Part shown: positions 1 through 8,590 of the stretch, one piece after another | How the letters are laid out: every line of letters starts with the position of its first letter | Position numbering within the stretch: the first letter of the stretch is position 1 | From: Vibrio tubiashii | Lineage (GTDB): Bacteria; Pseudomonadota; Gammaproteobacteria; Enterobacterales; Vibrionaceae | Assembly (NCBI GenBank): GCA_000775715.1 | Contig: JRWQ01000008.1 | Location: 310,001-374,000, forward strand | Direction: 5' to 3' | Length of the DNA stretch: 64,000 nt | Translations under genes and position numbers: made by a program | The notes under the pieces: model-generated | Databases searched by the model: none | What the model saw: the letters and a program-made list of their open reading frames with translations, nothing else | Told to the model about the DNA's origin: nothing

Positions 1-295
1 GATACTGCTCAAGCAGATCATTTTTTGCAATATCCTGCTCTGCTAACAACAACATTTCAGAAGATAGATCACATAACGTGATTTGGTGTCCGAGCTTCGC
101 AAGCTTTTGCGACATTTGTGCCAAACCACCGCCTGCATCCAGCACTTTGAGTCGTTTATTATTGCCATCAACAGCATTAACGACCTGTTGAAGATCTTCC
201 CAAACAATGACTTGGCGAATCTCTCCTTTGTCAGAGCCGTAAATATTTTTTGCAAATTTGTGGGCAATATCGTCGAAATTGCGGTCTTCAGTCAC
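1..295 (-). CDS. cmoM: tRNA 5-carboxymethoxyuridine methyltransferase CmoM (partial, N-terminal part)
   Basis: This is the N-terminal 98 residues of a class I SAM-dependent methyltransferase; the gene runs off the left edge. The reading frame opens at a GTG (295-293), with an in-frame stop just upstream, so the start is well fixed. The protein begins MTEDRNFDDIAHKFAKNIYG and carries the SAM-binding motif VLDAGGG at about residues 51-57. CmoM (formerly SmtA) methylates cmo5U to mcmo5U at the wobble position of some tRNAs. Placement beside elyC matches the enterobacterial order elyC-cmoM-mukF; mukFEB would be expected outside the window on the left (inference). The match to CmoM is from remembered family sequence, not a search. 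Confidence 0.85.
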   Translation of the reverse strand, partial: MTEDRNFDDIAHKFAKNIYGSDKGEIRQVIVWEDLQQVVNAVDGNNKRLKVLDAGGGLAQMSQKLAKLGHQITLCDLSSEMLLLAEQDIAKNDLLEQY

Positions 296-409
296 AGCAG
301 CTTAGGTTATTATGTCTAATCGTGCTGCTATTCTGTCATAAGAAAAGCAGGAATAAAGAGGCTTTCTCTTAAATTATATTCAATTGATGTTTTTTCGGAC
401 TATTTAAGT

Positions 410-1213
410 ATGTTTGAGCTGAAAAAAGTTGTGTCTTCTTTGCTTATGCCACTTCCAGCGATGCTAATCATCGGTTTGTTTGGCCTAATGCTGATTATGT
501 TTACTCGAAAACAGAAAACAGGATGTTTTGTTGTTCTATTCTCTTTCATCGGCATCTTCCTTATTGCTTTCCAACCCGTATCTTCACGTTTGTTGATGCC
601 CCTTGAGCGTCAATACTCAGCCTTTTTCCCTGTCGACCAATCAATCGACTATGTAATGGTACTAGGCAGCGGCCATGTGGTTGATGACAAAATCCCCCCG
701 ACTTCTGAGTTAAGTCGCACTGGATTAATGCGTCTTGCCGAAGGGATACGCGTTATGCGTATCTACCCTGGTTCAAAACTCATTCTATCAGGCTACTCTG
801 GCGGCTCAGAAGTCAGTAACGCACGCATGATGGCGAAGGTTGCTCTAGCACTGGGGGTATCTAAGTCAGATATTATTTTGCTAGAGACCGCCAAAGATAC
901 CTGGGAAGAGGCTCGACAGGCCGCAGCGTTTGTCACCACCAAGAAGCTTGTTGTGGTCACATCAGCGAGCCATATGCAGCGCGCGCTAAACGAGTTTCAT
1001 GCGACCGGGCTAAAACCTTACCCTGCCCCAACCAACTATTTAGCGCACAGCAACGTGACCCAAGCGTGGGCGAAATACACGCCTAAAGCTGTCTATCTAG
1101 AGCAAACTGAGCGCTACTGGCATGAAACATTAGGCAAGATTTGGCAAAAGCTACGTGATTGGGCGTCTGATTACGAAGAAAAAGCGATACAGTCTTCAGA
1201 AAGCAACGTGTAA
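410..1213 (+). CDS. elyC: Envelope biogenesis factor ElyC (DUF218 family)
   Basis: The 267-residue product has two N-terminal membrane segments (about 12-32 and 38-57) followed by a DUF218 domain. The hallmark stretch VLGSGHVVDD and the ILSGYSGG motif are present, and the length is close to E. coli ElyC/YcbC (259 aa). In E. coli, ElyC is an inner-membrane protein needed for normal peptidoglycan synthesis and undecaprenyl-phosphate lipid-carrier metabolism at low temperature. It is divergent from cmoM, as in enterobacteria, and ends in a strong terminator shared with convergent torR. Confidence 0.9.
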   Translation: MFELKKVVSSLLMPLPAMLIIGLFGLMLIMFTRKQKTGCFVVLFSFIGIFLIAFQPVSSRLLMPLERQYSAFFPVDQSIDYVMVLGSGHVVDDKIPPTSELSRTGLMRLAEGIRVMRIYPGSKLILSGYSGGSEVSNARMMAKVALALGVSKSDIILLETAKDTWEEARQAAAFVTTKKLVVVTSASHMQRALNEFHATGLKPYPAPTNYLAHSNVTQAWAKYTPKAVYLEQTERYWHETLGKIWQKLRDWASDYEEKAIQSSESNV

Positions 1214-1232
1214 CTTCGCAGACCGATAAACA

Positions 1233-1265
1233 AAAAAATACCGAGGTGAGCCTCGGTATTTTTGT
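1233..1265. terminator. Bidirectional terminator between elyC and torR
   Basis: A perfect stem (ataccgagg / cctcggtat) with a TGAG loop is flanked by an A-run on the left and a T-run on the right, so it can end both convergent transcripts. Confidence 0.9.
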
Positions 1266-1291
1266 ATTTGATTTACCCAACTAACTGGATA

Positions 1292-2005
1292 TTAATCACC
1301 AGCAAACATATAACCTTCGCCGTGAACAGTTACGAATATTTGCGGGTTTTTCGGATCGAACTCCATCTTGGCTCGCATTCGACGAATCAAGACATCGATA
1401 GTACGATCGTTCGGCGCATCGACTCGGTGGCTGATCATATTGAGAATACGCTCGCGACTGAGGACCTGATTTGGGTATGAAGACAAGGCTACCAAAAGCT
1501 CATATTCAGCCTTGGTTAACTTTACAGGCTCTCCATTCCGACTTAAGGCACGACGCTGAATATCAAACGTCCACTCACCAAAACGCACCACATTGTCGTC
1601 TTGCTTAGCAGTCTTTTCCGTTGCGCCTACGTTGCGTGCAGTCGAGATGCGCCAAAGCAAGTTTTTAACTCGCACTAACAGTTCTCTTAACTCAAACGGT
1701 TTGGTAACGTAATCGTCAGCACCCATTTCTAAGCCAACAATCTTGTCAATGCTATCCGTGCGTCCTGTTACCAGGATAATTCCAATGTCTGATTGACTGC
1801 GAAGTTCGCGCGTTAACATTAATCCATCTTCACCAGGCAGATTAATATCTAACATAACCAAATCAATCGCATTACCTTGTAGCATGTCACGCATTTGCTC
1901 GCCGCTTTCCGCTTCGCTGACTTGATAACCTTCATTCTGAAAGTAGCCAACTAGCTTGCTACGAGTCACTACGTCGTCTTCTACAACTAGTACATGATAA
2001 CTCAT
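1292..2005 (-). CDS. torR: Response regulator TorR (OmpR family)
   Basis: The 237-residue protein has an N-terminal receiver domain with the acidic pocket E9-D10-D11, phosphoacceptor D53 (LDINLPGEDG), T80 and K102, then an OmpR-type winged helix in the C-terminal ~95 residues. Long stretches match E. coli TorR, including GIILVTGR, GLEMGADDYVTKPFELREL and VKNLLWRI. TorR activates the trimethylamine-N-oxide respiration genes when phosphorylated by TorS. Its neighbour torD, divergently transcribed 236 bp away, supports the assignment. The sensor TorS and the reductase torCA are not in the window. Confidence 0.9.
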   Translation of the reverse strand: MSYHVLVVEDDVVTRSKLVGYFQNEGYQVSEAESGEQMRDMLQGNAIDLVMLDINLPGEDGLMLTRELRSQSDIGIILVTGRTDSIDKIVGLEMGADDYVTKPFELRELLVRVKNLLWRISTARNVGATEKTAKQDDNVVRFGEWTFDIQRRALSRNGEPVKLTKAEYELLVALSSYPNQVLSRERILNMISHRVDAPNDRTIDVLIRRMRAKMEFDPKNPQIFVTVHGEGYMFAGD

Positions 2006-2241
2006 CTACACCACTTAATTTACATTGGGAATAGTTCTATATTTATTCTATTCATAATCCGTAACATTTCTACTGTTTATCGGTTTAAAACCGATAAAGA
2101 TGATTTTTTATTGATTCAAGACAAACCCATTAAGCCTGTTAATAAAGCCTCACAAATAGTCATTTATTGTCACGTAAGCCATTACCGCTATTCATTTTTA
2201 TTGGTTACACTTATAACTAGATATTTTAGGAGTGATACCTA

Positions 2242-2889
2242 ATGCAAGAAATTAAAGCTTTCAACGAAAAACGCGCCGAAATTTATTGGTGGCTTTCAAG
2301 CCTTTACGCCAATGAGCTTACTGAAGAGAACCTACAGCAATATCAGTCGGAACAGATCCGTTCATTCCTCTCTGGTTTGGGTGAAAACGCCGAACTCAAG
2401 CCAGCAATTGAGCGAGTTATCGATGCCCTTAATCGACTGATGGACCGAGAAGATGCTCAGCTTGAGCTCGCTGCAGACTTCTGTGAACTGTTCTTAAAGT
2501 CTGACCGCGATTCTGCTCTTCCTTATGCGTCAATGTACATCGGTGAGTCTGGTCTGCTTAATGACAAACCAGCCAAAGAGATGGAAGAGCTAATGAAGCA
2601 ACATGGCGTTGCCGTCGACGCGAAGCTAAACGAGCCTACCGATCACATTGCTATCGAACTCGACCTACTTGGCAACCTGATTGTTCGTTCTAATGAATTA
2701 GAACAGGAACGCCACCTAGAAGAAGCGTTTGCTGAACAAGAGAAGTTTATTCGTCAATATATTCTCAGTTGGACACCTCAGTTTGCACAAAAGTGTCAGA
2801 AGCTCGATAATTTTGGATTCTATTCCGCGATTGCTTCGCTTACGGTTGCCTTTCTAGAACTCGATTGCCACTATCTCATTGGCGAATAG
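2242..2889 (+). CDS. torD: TMAO reductase chaperone TorD
   Basis: TorD-family cytoplasmic chaperones bind the apo-form of the molybdoenzyme TorA, help insert the molybdopterin cofactor and delay its Tat export. The 215-residue all-helical protein shows the family signature: [11 protein letters not shown], a YASMY block, and [14 protein letters not shown]. Length agrees with the family (about 200-220 aa). An AGGAG site precedes the ATG. torA is not adjacent, so the chaperone serves a reductase encoded elsewhere (inference). Confidence 0.9.
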   Translation: MQEIKAFNEKRAEIYWWLSSLYANELTEENLQQYQSEQIRSFLSGLGENAELKPAIERVIDALNRLMDREDAQLELAADFCELFLKSDRDSALPYASMYIGESGLLNDKPAKEMEELMKQHGVAVDAKLNEPTDHIAIELDLLGNLIVRSNELEQERHLEEAFAEQEKFIRQYILSWTPQFAQKCQKLDNFGFYSAIASLTVAFLELDCHYLIGE

Positions 2890-2949
2890 AGTCTGACAAT
2901 GTGAACTGGCACAGGTCCATTTGGACAAATTAGTTTGCCCTTAATAAGA

Positions 2950-2974
2950 TTGCGGTCTAGAATCGTGACCGCAA
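2950..2974. repeat. Inverted repeat in torD-purR gap, with PUR-box-like right half
   Basis: TTGCGGTC (2950-2957) and GACCGCAA (2967-2974) are perfect inverted arms with a 9-base spacer. The right arm runs into CGCAAACGATAA, which resembles half of the PurR operator (consensus ACGCAAACGTTTNCNT). Since purR starts 125 bp downstream and is autoregulated in E. coli, this may be an autoregulatory operator. The operator reading is inference. Confidence 0.4.
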
Positions 2975-2999
2975 ACGATAAAAATTAACTAATTAAATA

Positions 3000-3029
3000 C
3001 AAACCGCTCTATTACAGCGGTTTTTGTGT
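3000..3029 (+). terminator. Terminator after torD
   Basis: Stem AAACCGCT / AGCGGTTT with a 7-base loop, followed by a T-run. It lies between torD and purR and precedes the likely purR promoter. Confidence 0.8.
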
Positions 3030-3098
3030 TTCTGATACTTCTGCCGACCTATTCTAAACTGAATATACCCTCGCGCAGTCATCGACAGGACAGAATTT

Positions 3099-4106
3099 AT
3101 GGCCACTATTAAAGACGTTGCACGCCTTGCTGGTGTTTCAACAACAACTGTGTCTCACGTTATCAACAAGACACGCTTTGTTGCCGAAGCGACCCAAGAA
3201 AAGGTAATGGAAGCAGTAACTGAACTGAACTACGCACCAAGTGCGGTTGCACGAAGTCTAAAGTGTAATACCACGCGAACTATTGGTATGTTAGTGACTC
3301 AGTCAACCAACCTATTCTTTTCTGAAGTTATCGATGGTGTCGAGAGTTACTGTTACCGTCAAGGTTACACTTTGATTCTATGTAACACTGGTGGTATCTA
3401 TGAGAAACAACGTGACTACATTCGCATGCTAGCGGAAAAACGAGTTGATGGCATTCTAGTCATGTGTTCTGACCTGACAGAAGAGCTAAGCGAAATGCTC
3501 GACCGTCACAAAGACATTCCTAAAGTTGTTATGGACTGGGGTCCAGAGAGCTCTCAAGCGGACAAGATCATCGACAACTCAGAGGAAGGCGGATATTTAG
3601 CAACGAAATATCTGATTGAACGAGGCCATACTGACATTGCTTGCTTGAGCGGTCACTTTGAAAAAGCAGCTTGTGTCGAACGTATTGCCGGATTCAAACG
3701 CGCTATGGCAGAAGCCGATTTAGCCGTGAATGAAGATTGGATTCTCGAAGGCAACTTCGAGTGTGATACAGCGGTATTAGCGGCTGACCAACTGGTTGCA
3801 ATGGACAAAAAACCGACTGCTGTGTTCTGTTTCAACGACACAATGGCACTTGGTTTGATGAGTCGACTGCAGCAAAAAGGAATTCGTATCCCTGAAGATA
3901 TGTCAGTTATCGGTTACGACAACATCGAACTTGCTGAGTATTTTTCTCCGCCGTTGACCACGGTTCACCAACCAAAGCGTCGTGTCGGCAAGAATGCATT
4001 CGAAATTTTACTTGAACGTATCAAAGATAAAGAGCATGAAAAACGCGTGTTTGAAATGCACCCTGAAATCGTTGAACGCAGCACAGTTCGAAACATAAAC
4101 AAGTAA
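3099..4106 (+). CDS. purR: Purine repressor PurR (LacI family)
   Basis: The 335-residue protein starts [20 protein letters not shown], nearly identical to the E. coli PurR helix-turn-helix and hinge (to about residue 60), followed by a periplasmic-binding-protein-like effector domain. Diagnostic blocks include [53 protein letters not shown] and the C-terminal [12 protein letters not shown]. In E. coli, PurR binds hypoxanthine or guanine as co-repressor and represses purine biosynthesis genes. It is monocistronic here. Confidence 0.93.
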   Translation: MATIKDVARLAGVSTTTVSHVINKTRFVAEATQEKVMEAVTELNYAPSAVARSLKCNTTRTIGMLVTQSTNLFFSEVIDGVESYCYRQGYTLILCNTGGIYEKQRDYIRMLAEKRVDGILVMCSDLTEELSEMLDRHKDIPKVVMDWGPESSQADKIIDNSEEGGYLATKYLIERGHTDIACLSGHFEKAACVERIAGFKRAMAEADLAVNEDWILEGNFECDTAVLAADQLVAMDKKPTAVFCFNDTMALGLMSRLQQKGIRIPEDMSVIGYDNIELAEYFSPPLTTVHQPKRRVGKNAFEILLERIKDKEHEKRVFEMHPEIVERSTVRNINK

Positions 4107-4121
4107 TTCCCTCACCAAATA

Positions 4122-4150
4122 CCTAGCTAGCTTTTCATAAGTTAGCTAGG
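4122..4150 (+). other. Hairpin downstream of purR
   Basis: CCTAGCTA and TAGCTAGG form an 8-bp stem just after the purR stop. There is no U-run after it, so it may stabilise the 3' end or be a weak terminator. Confidence 0.4.
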
Positions 4151-4178
4151 CCTCAAAACACCCTATTTATTGAACCAG

Positions 4179-4207
4179 CATCACATTTATCTCATTTTAA
4201 TGTGATG
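4179..4207 (+). other. Hairpin upstream of the riboswitch
   Basis: CATCACATT and AATGTGATG form a perfect 9-bp stem with an 11-base loop, about 40 bases before the c-di-GMP aptamer. It may be the purR terminator or an operator; nothing in the sequence decides. Confidence 0.4.
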
Positions 4208-4247
4208 TTCTGCGCATATTTTATTTATTCTTAACGTGTTCGATAAA

Positions 4248-4341
4248 TGCCACGAACAGGGCAAACCATTCCGAAAGGATGGGACGCAAAGCCTCCGGCC
4301 TTACACAAGAAATTGTCTGGTAGCGGGGTTGCCGATGGCGA
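4248..4341 (+). ncRNA. Cyclic-di-GMP-I (GEMM-I) riboswitch controlling tfoY
   Basis: The segment follows the well-studied Vc2 aptamer of V. cholerae almost base for base: the CAGGGCAAACCATTC block, GGGACGCAAAGCCTCCGG, and GTAGCGGGGTTGCCGATGG. The P1 ends GCCA/TGGC pair. Class I aptamers bind cyclic-di-GMP between P2 and P3, and in V. cholerae this element sits in the tfoY leader. The arrangement is the same here, with the ATG of tfoY about 127 bases downstream. A hairpin between aptamer and gene is a candidate expression platform. Confidence 0.97.
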
Positions 4342-4352
4342 ATATGCAAACT

Positions 4353-4381
4353 GTCATAGCGCATTTTTGCGCTCGTATGAC
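4353..4381 (+). promoter_or_regulatory. Expression-platform hairpin of the tfoY riboswitch
   Basis: GTCATA pairs with TATGAC and an inner GCGCA pairs with TGCGC, giving a long imperfect hairpin right after the aptamer. There is no strong U-tract after it, which argues against simple termination; control could be translational or by RNA stability. Mechanism is inference. Confidence 0.5.
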
Positions 4382-4467
4382 GCCTAATTGACATTACACC
4401 TGCATTATTTTGCTACTCTCTCGGACCTGCATTGGTGGCGTATACATATACACCGAGAATACACAGC

Positions 4468-5058
4468 ATGGATAAACCAGTACTAAAGGACTCAATGCGA
4501 CTCTTTGAGCAGCTAGGCTATATAAAGTCTCGCTCAATGTTTGGCGGTTTTGGCATTTTTGCCGACGACACCATGTTCGCACTTGTAGTAAACGATAAGC
4601 TTCACGTACGAGCTGATGAGACTCTTGCTCAACAGTTCAAGTCTCAAGGACTCGAACCCTATGTTTACAAAAAAAGAGGGTTCCCTGTTGTCACTAAATA
4701 CTTTGCTTTGAGTGAAGACTGGGCAGCAGATGCGAAAAGCACACTAGAGATAGCGGGCATAGCTCTAAAAGCAGCGAACGCCGAGAAAAAAACACAATCT
4801 CAAGCGAAACCGGACCGATTAAAAGATTTACCCAATCTTCGTTTAGCAACAGAACGAATGCTGAAAAAAGCAGGCATAGAGTCCGTTGAAAACCTCGAAG
4901 AAGTGGGCGCTGTAAACGCATATAAAGCCATCCAGTCCACACACTCTACCGATGTGGCGATCGAGCTCCTTTGGGCGTTGGAAGGTGCAATAAACGGTAC
5001 GCATTGGTCGGTTATACCTCAAAGCCGTCGGCAAGAGTTGCTCTCTCAAGTCAGCTAG
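4468..5058 (+). CDS. tfoY: TfoX-family regulator TfoY
   Basis: The 196-residue protein has a TfoX N-terminal domain (about 1-95; [20 protein letters not shown]) and a TfoX C-terminal domain (about 105-190; [30 protein letters not shown]). The ATG at 4468 is preferred over a non-ATG opening at 4432 because homologues begin near [10 protein letters not shown]. In V. cholerae, TfoY is a paralogue of the competence regulator TfoX and induces type VI secretion and motility at low c-di-GMP. The upstream riboswitch is the identifying context. The gene ends in a strong terminator. Confidence 0.93.
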   Translation: MDKPVLKDSMRLFEQLGYIKSRSMFGGFGIFADDTMFALVVNDKLHVRADETLAQQFKSQGLEPYVYKKRGFPVVTKYFALSEDWAADAKSTLEIAGIALKAANAEKKTQSQAKPDRLKDLPNLRLATERMLKKAGIESVENLEEVGAVNAYKAIQSTHSTDVAIELLWALEGAINGTHWSVIPQSRRQELLSQVS

Positions 5059-5068
5059 TCATATCGAT

Positions 5069-5098
5069 ATAAAGTCAGCAAATATGCTGACTTTTTTA
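5069..5098 (+). terminator. Terminator after tfoY
   Basis: AAAGTCAGCA / TGCTGACTTT stem, AATA loop, then a T-run. Confidence 0.9.
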
Positions 5099-5180
5099 TT
5101 ACCAATGAAATTTGTGCCTTGCTTTCCCTGTCTTGTCTAGTAACACTAATATATCCATGCTTTCAATGGAGCAGCTCGAC

Positions 5181-5873
5181 ATGAATAAGAAAATCATCCT
5201 AGGCATTGTATTCGTCATATTGATTGTTTTACTCGGCGTTAACTTTGGCCAGTACTTAACTCTGGAAAACGCCAAAGCACAACAAACTGAGTTAGCCGCG
5301 TTTATAGCAGGCAACTTTACCTTGGCTGCCGCCAGTTACTTTATCGCCTATGTGGCGATTACTGCCTTTTCGATTCCCGGAGCTGCTGTAGTGACCTTGC
5401 TAGGCGCAGCGCTGTTCGGCTTTTGGACCAGCTTATTGTTAGTCTCTTTCGCCAGCACAATTGGTGCGACGCTGGCATTCTTAAGCAGCCGTTACTTGCT
5501 CCGTGATTGGGTGCAGAATAAATTCGGAACCAAGCTCAATGCATTTAACCAAGGGGTGGAAAAAGATGGCGCATTCTATCTATTTTCACTACGTCTAATC
5601 CCTGTGTTTCCATTCTTCCTAATCAACTTGCTGATGGGCTTAACTCCGATTACAACGATTAGATTCTATCTAGTCAGCCAACTCGGAATGTTACCTGGTA
5701 CTGCGGTGTACTTAAACGCAGGTACTCAGCTCGCGCAAATTGATAACCTGGCTGGAATTGTATCTCCCACTGTACTTGCTTCTTTTGCATTGTTGGGGTT
5801 ATTCCCAATTATAGCCAAATGGGTGATGGGCAAAATTAGAACCTCCCCTTCTACCTCCAACGGAAACGCTTGA
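5181..5873 (+). CDS. TVP38/TMEM64 (VTT domain) membrane protein
   Basis: The 230-residue hydrophobic protein belongs to the VTT (SNARE-associated Golgi) family of DedA-like membrane proteins. A first membrane segment lies at about 5-22, and the conserved core includes FSIPGAAVVTLLGAALFGFW, FLSSRYLLRDW and RLIPVFPFFLINLLMGLT. I chose the ATG at 5181 because GGAG sits 9-10 bases upstream; the frame is open further 5' but has no such site. Its stop overlaps the start of the next gene by one base (TGATG), implying translational coupling. VTT proteins are linked to lipid scrambling or transport, but no substrate can be read from this sequence. Confidence 0.85.
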   Translation: MNKKIILGIVFVILIVLLGVNFGQYLTLENAKAQQTELAAFIAGNFTLAAASYFIAYVAITAFSIPGAAVVTLLGAALFGFWTSLLLVSFASTIGATLAFLSSRYLLRDWVQNKFGTKLNAFNQGVEKDGAFYLFSLRLIPVFPFFLINLLMGLTPITTIRFYLVSQLGMLPGTAVYLNAGTQLAQIDNLAGIVSPTVLASFALLGLFPIIAKWVMGKIRTSPSTSNGNA

Positions 5874-6178
5874 TGAAGATCTATTCCGCCGCCACACCAA
5901 CCGAAGCTCACATTGTTTGTGAGCTACTTAAATCACATAGCATTGATTGCGAAGTTCGAGGTGAAGGTATTTTTAGCCTTCAGGGAGAGATTCCCTTTGG
6001 TGAGTGCAGCGAGCCCTATATCTGGTTGCTTGAACAGAGTAAAAAACAGCAAGCACTAGATGTGATTGAACAATTTAATAGCTTAAGTAAGGGTGAAAAT
6101 TGGTTTTGTCAGGAATGCGGCGAATGTAACGAACCCCAATTTGGTGCCTGTTGGCAATGTGGACAAAATGCCCCTTAG
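5873..6178 (+). CDS. DUF2007 protein with C-terminal zinc ribbon
   Basis: The 101-residue protein begins with a DUF2007 (putative signal-transducing) domain, MKIYSAATPTEAHIVCELLKSH to about residue 65, followed by a short zinc ribbon with paired cysteines in WFCQEC..C and GACWQCGQ. Molecular role unknown. It is translationally coupled to the VTT protein by a 1-base overlap, so the two probably act together. Its last 4 bases overlap the 3' end of the convergent hydrolase gene. Confidence 0.8.
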   Translation: MKIYSAATPTEAHIVCELLKSHSIDCEVRGEGIFSLQGEIPFGECSEPYIWLLEQSKKQQALDVIEQFNSLSKGENWFCQECGECNEPQFGACWQCGQNAP

Positions 6179-6978
6179 CAACGAGTTATCTGCTGTTGGA
6201 TAAACTTAATCGAATGGTGATTAAACTCTTCAGGTCGCTCCACATTACATACGTGTCCACAATCTGCAATTTCTAGCAACTTACTCTTGCGATGAGCTGC
6301 AACCATCTCTTTCACAGGTTGAATGAACATATAGTCCCTCTCTCCCATCAGATAAAGCGTTGGGATAGGCAGCTCTCGATCTTTAAAGTATTTCATCAAA
6401 GGATTAACTTCAGCAGTGAGGATAAACCAGCGTTTAAACTCTTTCTGACACAGCTTCTTAGCTTCGCGGATAAACAGATGGCGAGATTCCTTCTGTGTGC
6501 GCTGCGGCATTACGATATAAGCAAATAAGCTGTATAACCACATGTAAGGCACAATGTGCTTACACATGCCACCTAGCCTAACCAAGATCTGTGAGCGAAC
6601 GTTAAAACGCGTCACAGCTCCACCCAGCACCATTGACTGGACTCTGTCTGTCGCCAGTTCTGCCAAGTTACGCACGATAATCGTCCCTAGAGACATACCC
6701 ACAAAGTGGGCCGAGCGAATTTTCAGATGGTCAAGAACCTTCAATATATCCATAGTCACAGCTCGAAAGGTGTAACGATTGGCAATCAGCTCTTTAATTA
6801 GTTGATTAGATTTTCCATGGCCACGCAGATCGATCAGCAACAAGTTAAAGTGCTCTTTGTAGGCCTTGATTTGCTTAAACCAAATCGATGAACTTCCACC
6901 TGCACCATGCACAAACACCACCCACTCGTTGCTCGTTGGGTGGGTAAACGTTTTGTGGAATAACAAGGTATCACTCAT
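6175..6978 (-). CDS. Alpha/beta hydrolase
   Basis: A 267-residue alpha/beta-hydrolase-fold protein. The oxyanion loop HGAGGSS is at 24-30, the nucleophile elbow GMSLG puts Ser96 as nucleophile, and Asp215 (GERDYMF) and His242 (DCGHVCNVERP) complete the triad. A cap region lies between about 125 and 195. No signal peptide, so cytoplasmic. The substrate cannot be inferred. The gene stands alone between glgA and the convergent DUF2007 gene. Confidence 0.8.
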   Translation of the reverse strand: MSDTLLFHKTFTHPTSNEWVVFVHGAGGSSSIWFKQIKAYKEHFNLLLIDLRGHGKSNQLIKELIANRYTFRAVTMDILKVLDHLKIRSAHFVGMSLGTIIVRNLAELATDRVQSMVLGGAVTRFNVRSQILVRLGGMCKHIVPYMWLYSLFAYIVMPQRTQKESRHLFIREAKKLCQKEFKRWFILTAEVNPLMKYFKDRELPIPTLYLMGERDYMFIQPVKEMVAAHRKSKLLEIADCGHVCNVERPEEFNHHSIKFIQQQITRC

Positions 6979-7087
6979 AAAATAACAAAGATAACTCAGT
7001 AAAATCTGGATAGGGAGATTACCATAAACATAGGAGGGTTTAAGTCAAATTACGTGAATTCTCAAATATTATTTTTACGAAATGTGT

Positions 7088-7113
7088 AAAAAAGGCGTCG
7101 CACAGACGCCCAG
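7088..7113 (-). terminator. Terminator after glgA
   Basis: On the minus strand GGCGTC / GACGCC with a 5-base loop is followed by a U-run, 20 bases past the glgA stop. Confidence 0.85.
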
Positions 7114-7132
7114 TATAATATCAGCTATCCGT

Positions 7133-8590
7133 CTAATTAAGTGCAGTGCGATACAAAGCAATGTATGCATCGGCAGCTTTATTCCAACAAAAGTCTTGCT
7201 CCATCGCATGAAGCTGAACTCGCTTCACCTCGTGTGGCTCCTGAGCATACAACAATAAAGAACGCTGTAGTATGTGCAGCAGAGCCGCAGGCTCTGGTTG
7301 ATCAAAAACAAATCCAGTCGCGTTCTCTGGGTCGGCATCGTAGTCGTTAACGCTGTCTCGCAGCCCTCCGACACCACGAACAATCGGCAACGTTCCATAA
7401 GCCATACTGTAAATCTGGTTCAAACCACAAGGTTCAAACTCAGACGGCATAATAAAGAAGTCTGATCCAGCTTCGACTAAGTGAGCGAGCTCATTGTCGT
7501 AGGCCTCAACGAAAGCAAAATTATCACTATGCAAAGCAACGATCTCTTTCAACTGTGCTGCGAGCATAGGATCACCAGTGCCAACAATCACGACTTGCAC
7601 CTGATACTTGAGAAATTCATTCAAAATTGGCAGCAAATAGTGAATACCTTTTTGGTGCGTCAAGCGACATACCATGCCATAAACAGCTACCTCTTGCTCT
7701 GCTAGCCCTACTCTCTGCTGCAACGCTCGCTTACACGCCTTTTTGCCGCGAACCATACTCTGGCGGTTGGCCTTATAGGTCATCGGCAAACAAGGATCGT
7801 TACTTGGATTCCAAGCAGAGTAATCGCACCCGTTCAGGATACCAACTAAGTCCGCAGAGCGAAGTTGAAATTCTGCAGCCATACCATGGCTACCTAACTC
7901 TGTTTTCAGCTCTTCAGCATAGGTCGGACTGACTGCGTTGATCTTATCAGCACTCAACACCCCAGCTCTAAGCATGGTGACATGAGTTAAACTCACGGCT
8001 GCATCGGGAGCGTAATGAGTATGCATCTCAGGCAATGACTGCAGCTCATCATAGCTAAATACACCTTTAAATACGGCATTGTGAATAGTCAAGACACTCT
8101 TGATACCATTGAAAAAGTCATCCGCCCCATAACGATGTTTGAGTAAATACGGAACAAAGCCCGTGTGCCAATCATTCGCATGGATGATATCTGGCTTAAA
8201 ACCTAGCTTAGGTAACATATCTAAACAAGCAGCACTAAAGAACGCAAATCGCTCGCCATTGTCCTCATAAGCATGGTTATTTTCAGCGTACATTTCCGGT
8301 CTATCGAAGTACTTAGCACACTCAATAGCATAAACAGGCACACCCACAATCTCGAGTGCTTTGACTCGATATTCAGTATGCGGCCAATAATCAAGATGCG
8401 TCTCAAGCACGACGGAAGCATGCTCTATTCCAGCGAGATTACGATAGGCAGGTAGCGTTGTTCGTACGTCTTGTTGTAAAGCTCTCAGAGCTTCAGGCAG
8501 TGCTTTGGCGACATCCGCCAAACCACCACTCTTGATTAACCCTTCGACCTCTGACGCTACAAATAAAACAGATAGATCCCTAGCAGCCAA
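7133..8590 (-). CDS. glgA: Glycogen synthase GlgA
   Basis: GlgA adds glucose from ADP-glucose to the growing alpha-1,4-glucan. The 485-residue protein shows the GT5 N-terminal signature VASEVEGLIKSGGLADVAKALP (ADP-glucose binding KxGGL), HANDWHTGFVPYLL, VLTIHNAVFKG, and a C-terminal Rossmann domain with MPSEFEPCGLNQIYSMAYG, which holds the catalytic glutamate region. Length is typical (about 480). It overlaps the 3' end of glgC by 11 bases, so the two form one operon transcribed leftward. Confidence 0.95.
   Translation of the reverse strand: MAARDLSVLFVASEVEGLIKSGGLADVAKALPEALRALQQDVRTTLPAYRNLAGIEHASVVLETHLDYWPHTEYRVKALEIVGVPVYAIECAKYFDRPEMYAENNHAYEDNGERFAFFSAACLDMLPKLGFKPDIIHANDWHTGFVPYLLKHRYGADDFFNGIKSVLTIHNAVFKGVFSYDELQSLPEMHTHYAPDAAVSLTHVTMLRAGVLSADKINAVSPTYAEELKTELGSHGMAAEFQLRSADLVGILNGCDYSAWNPSNDPCLPMTYKANRQSMVRGKKACKRALQQRVGLAEQEVAVYGMVCRLTHQKGIHYLLPILNEFLKYQVQVVIVGTGDPMLAAQLKEIVALHSDNFAFVEAYDNELAHLVEAGSDFFIMPSEFEPCGLNQIYSMAYGTLPIVRGVGGLRDSVNDYDADPENATGFVFDQPEPAALLHILQRSLLLYAQEPHEVKRVQLHAMEQDFCWNKAADAYIALYRTALN

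Noticed and set aside
43..319. Short ORFs on both strands at the left edge
   Set aside because: The other minus-strand frame reads as a clean CmoM N terminus starting at 295, so these are shadows.
4432..4467. Upstream non-ATG start for tfoY
   Set aside because: Family alignment from memory begins at the ATG at 4468; the upstream codons are leader RNA.
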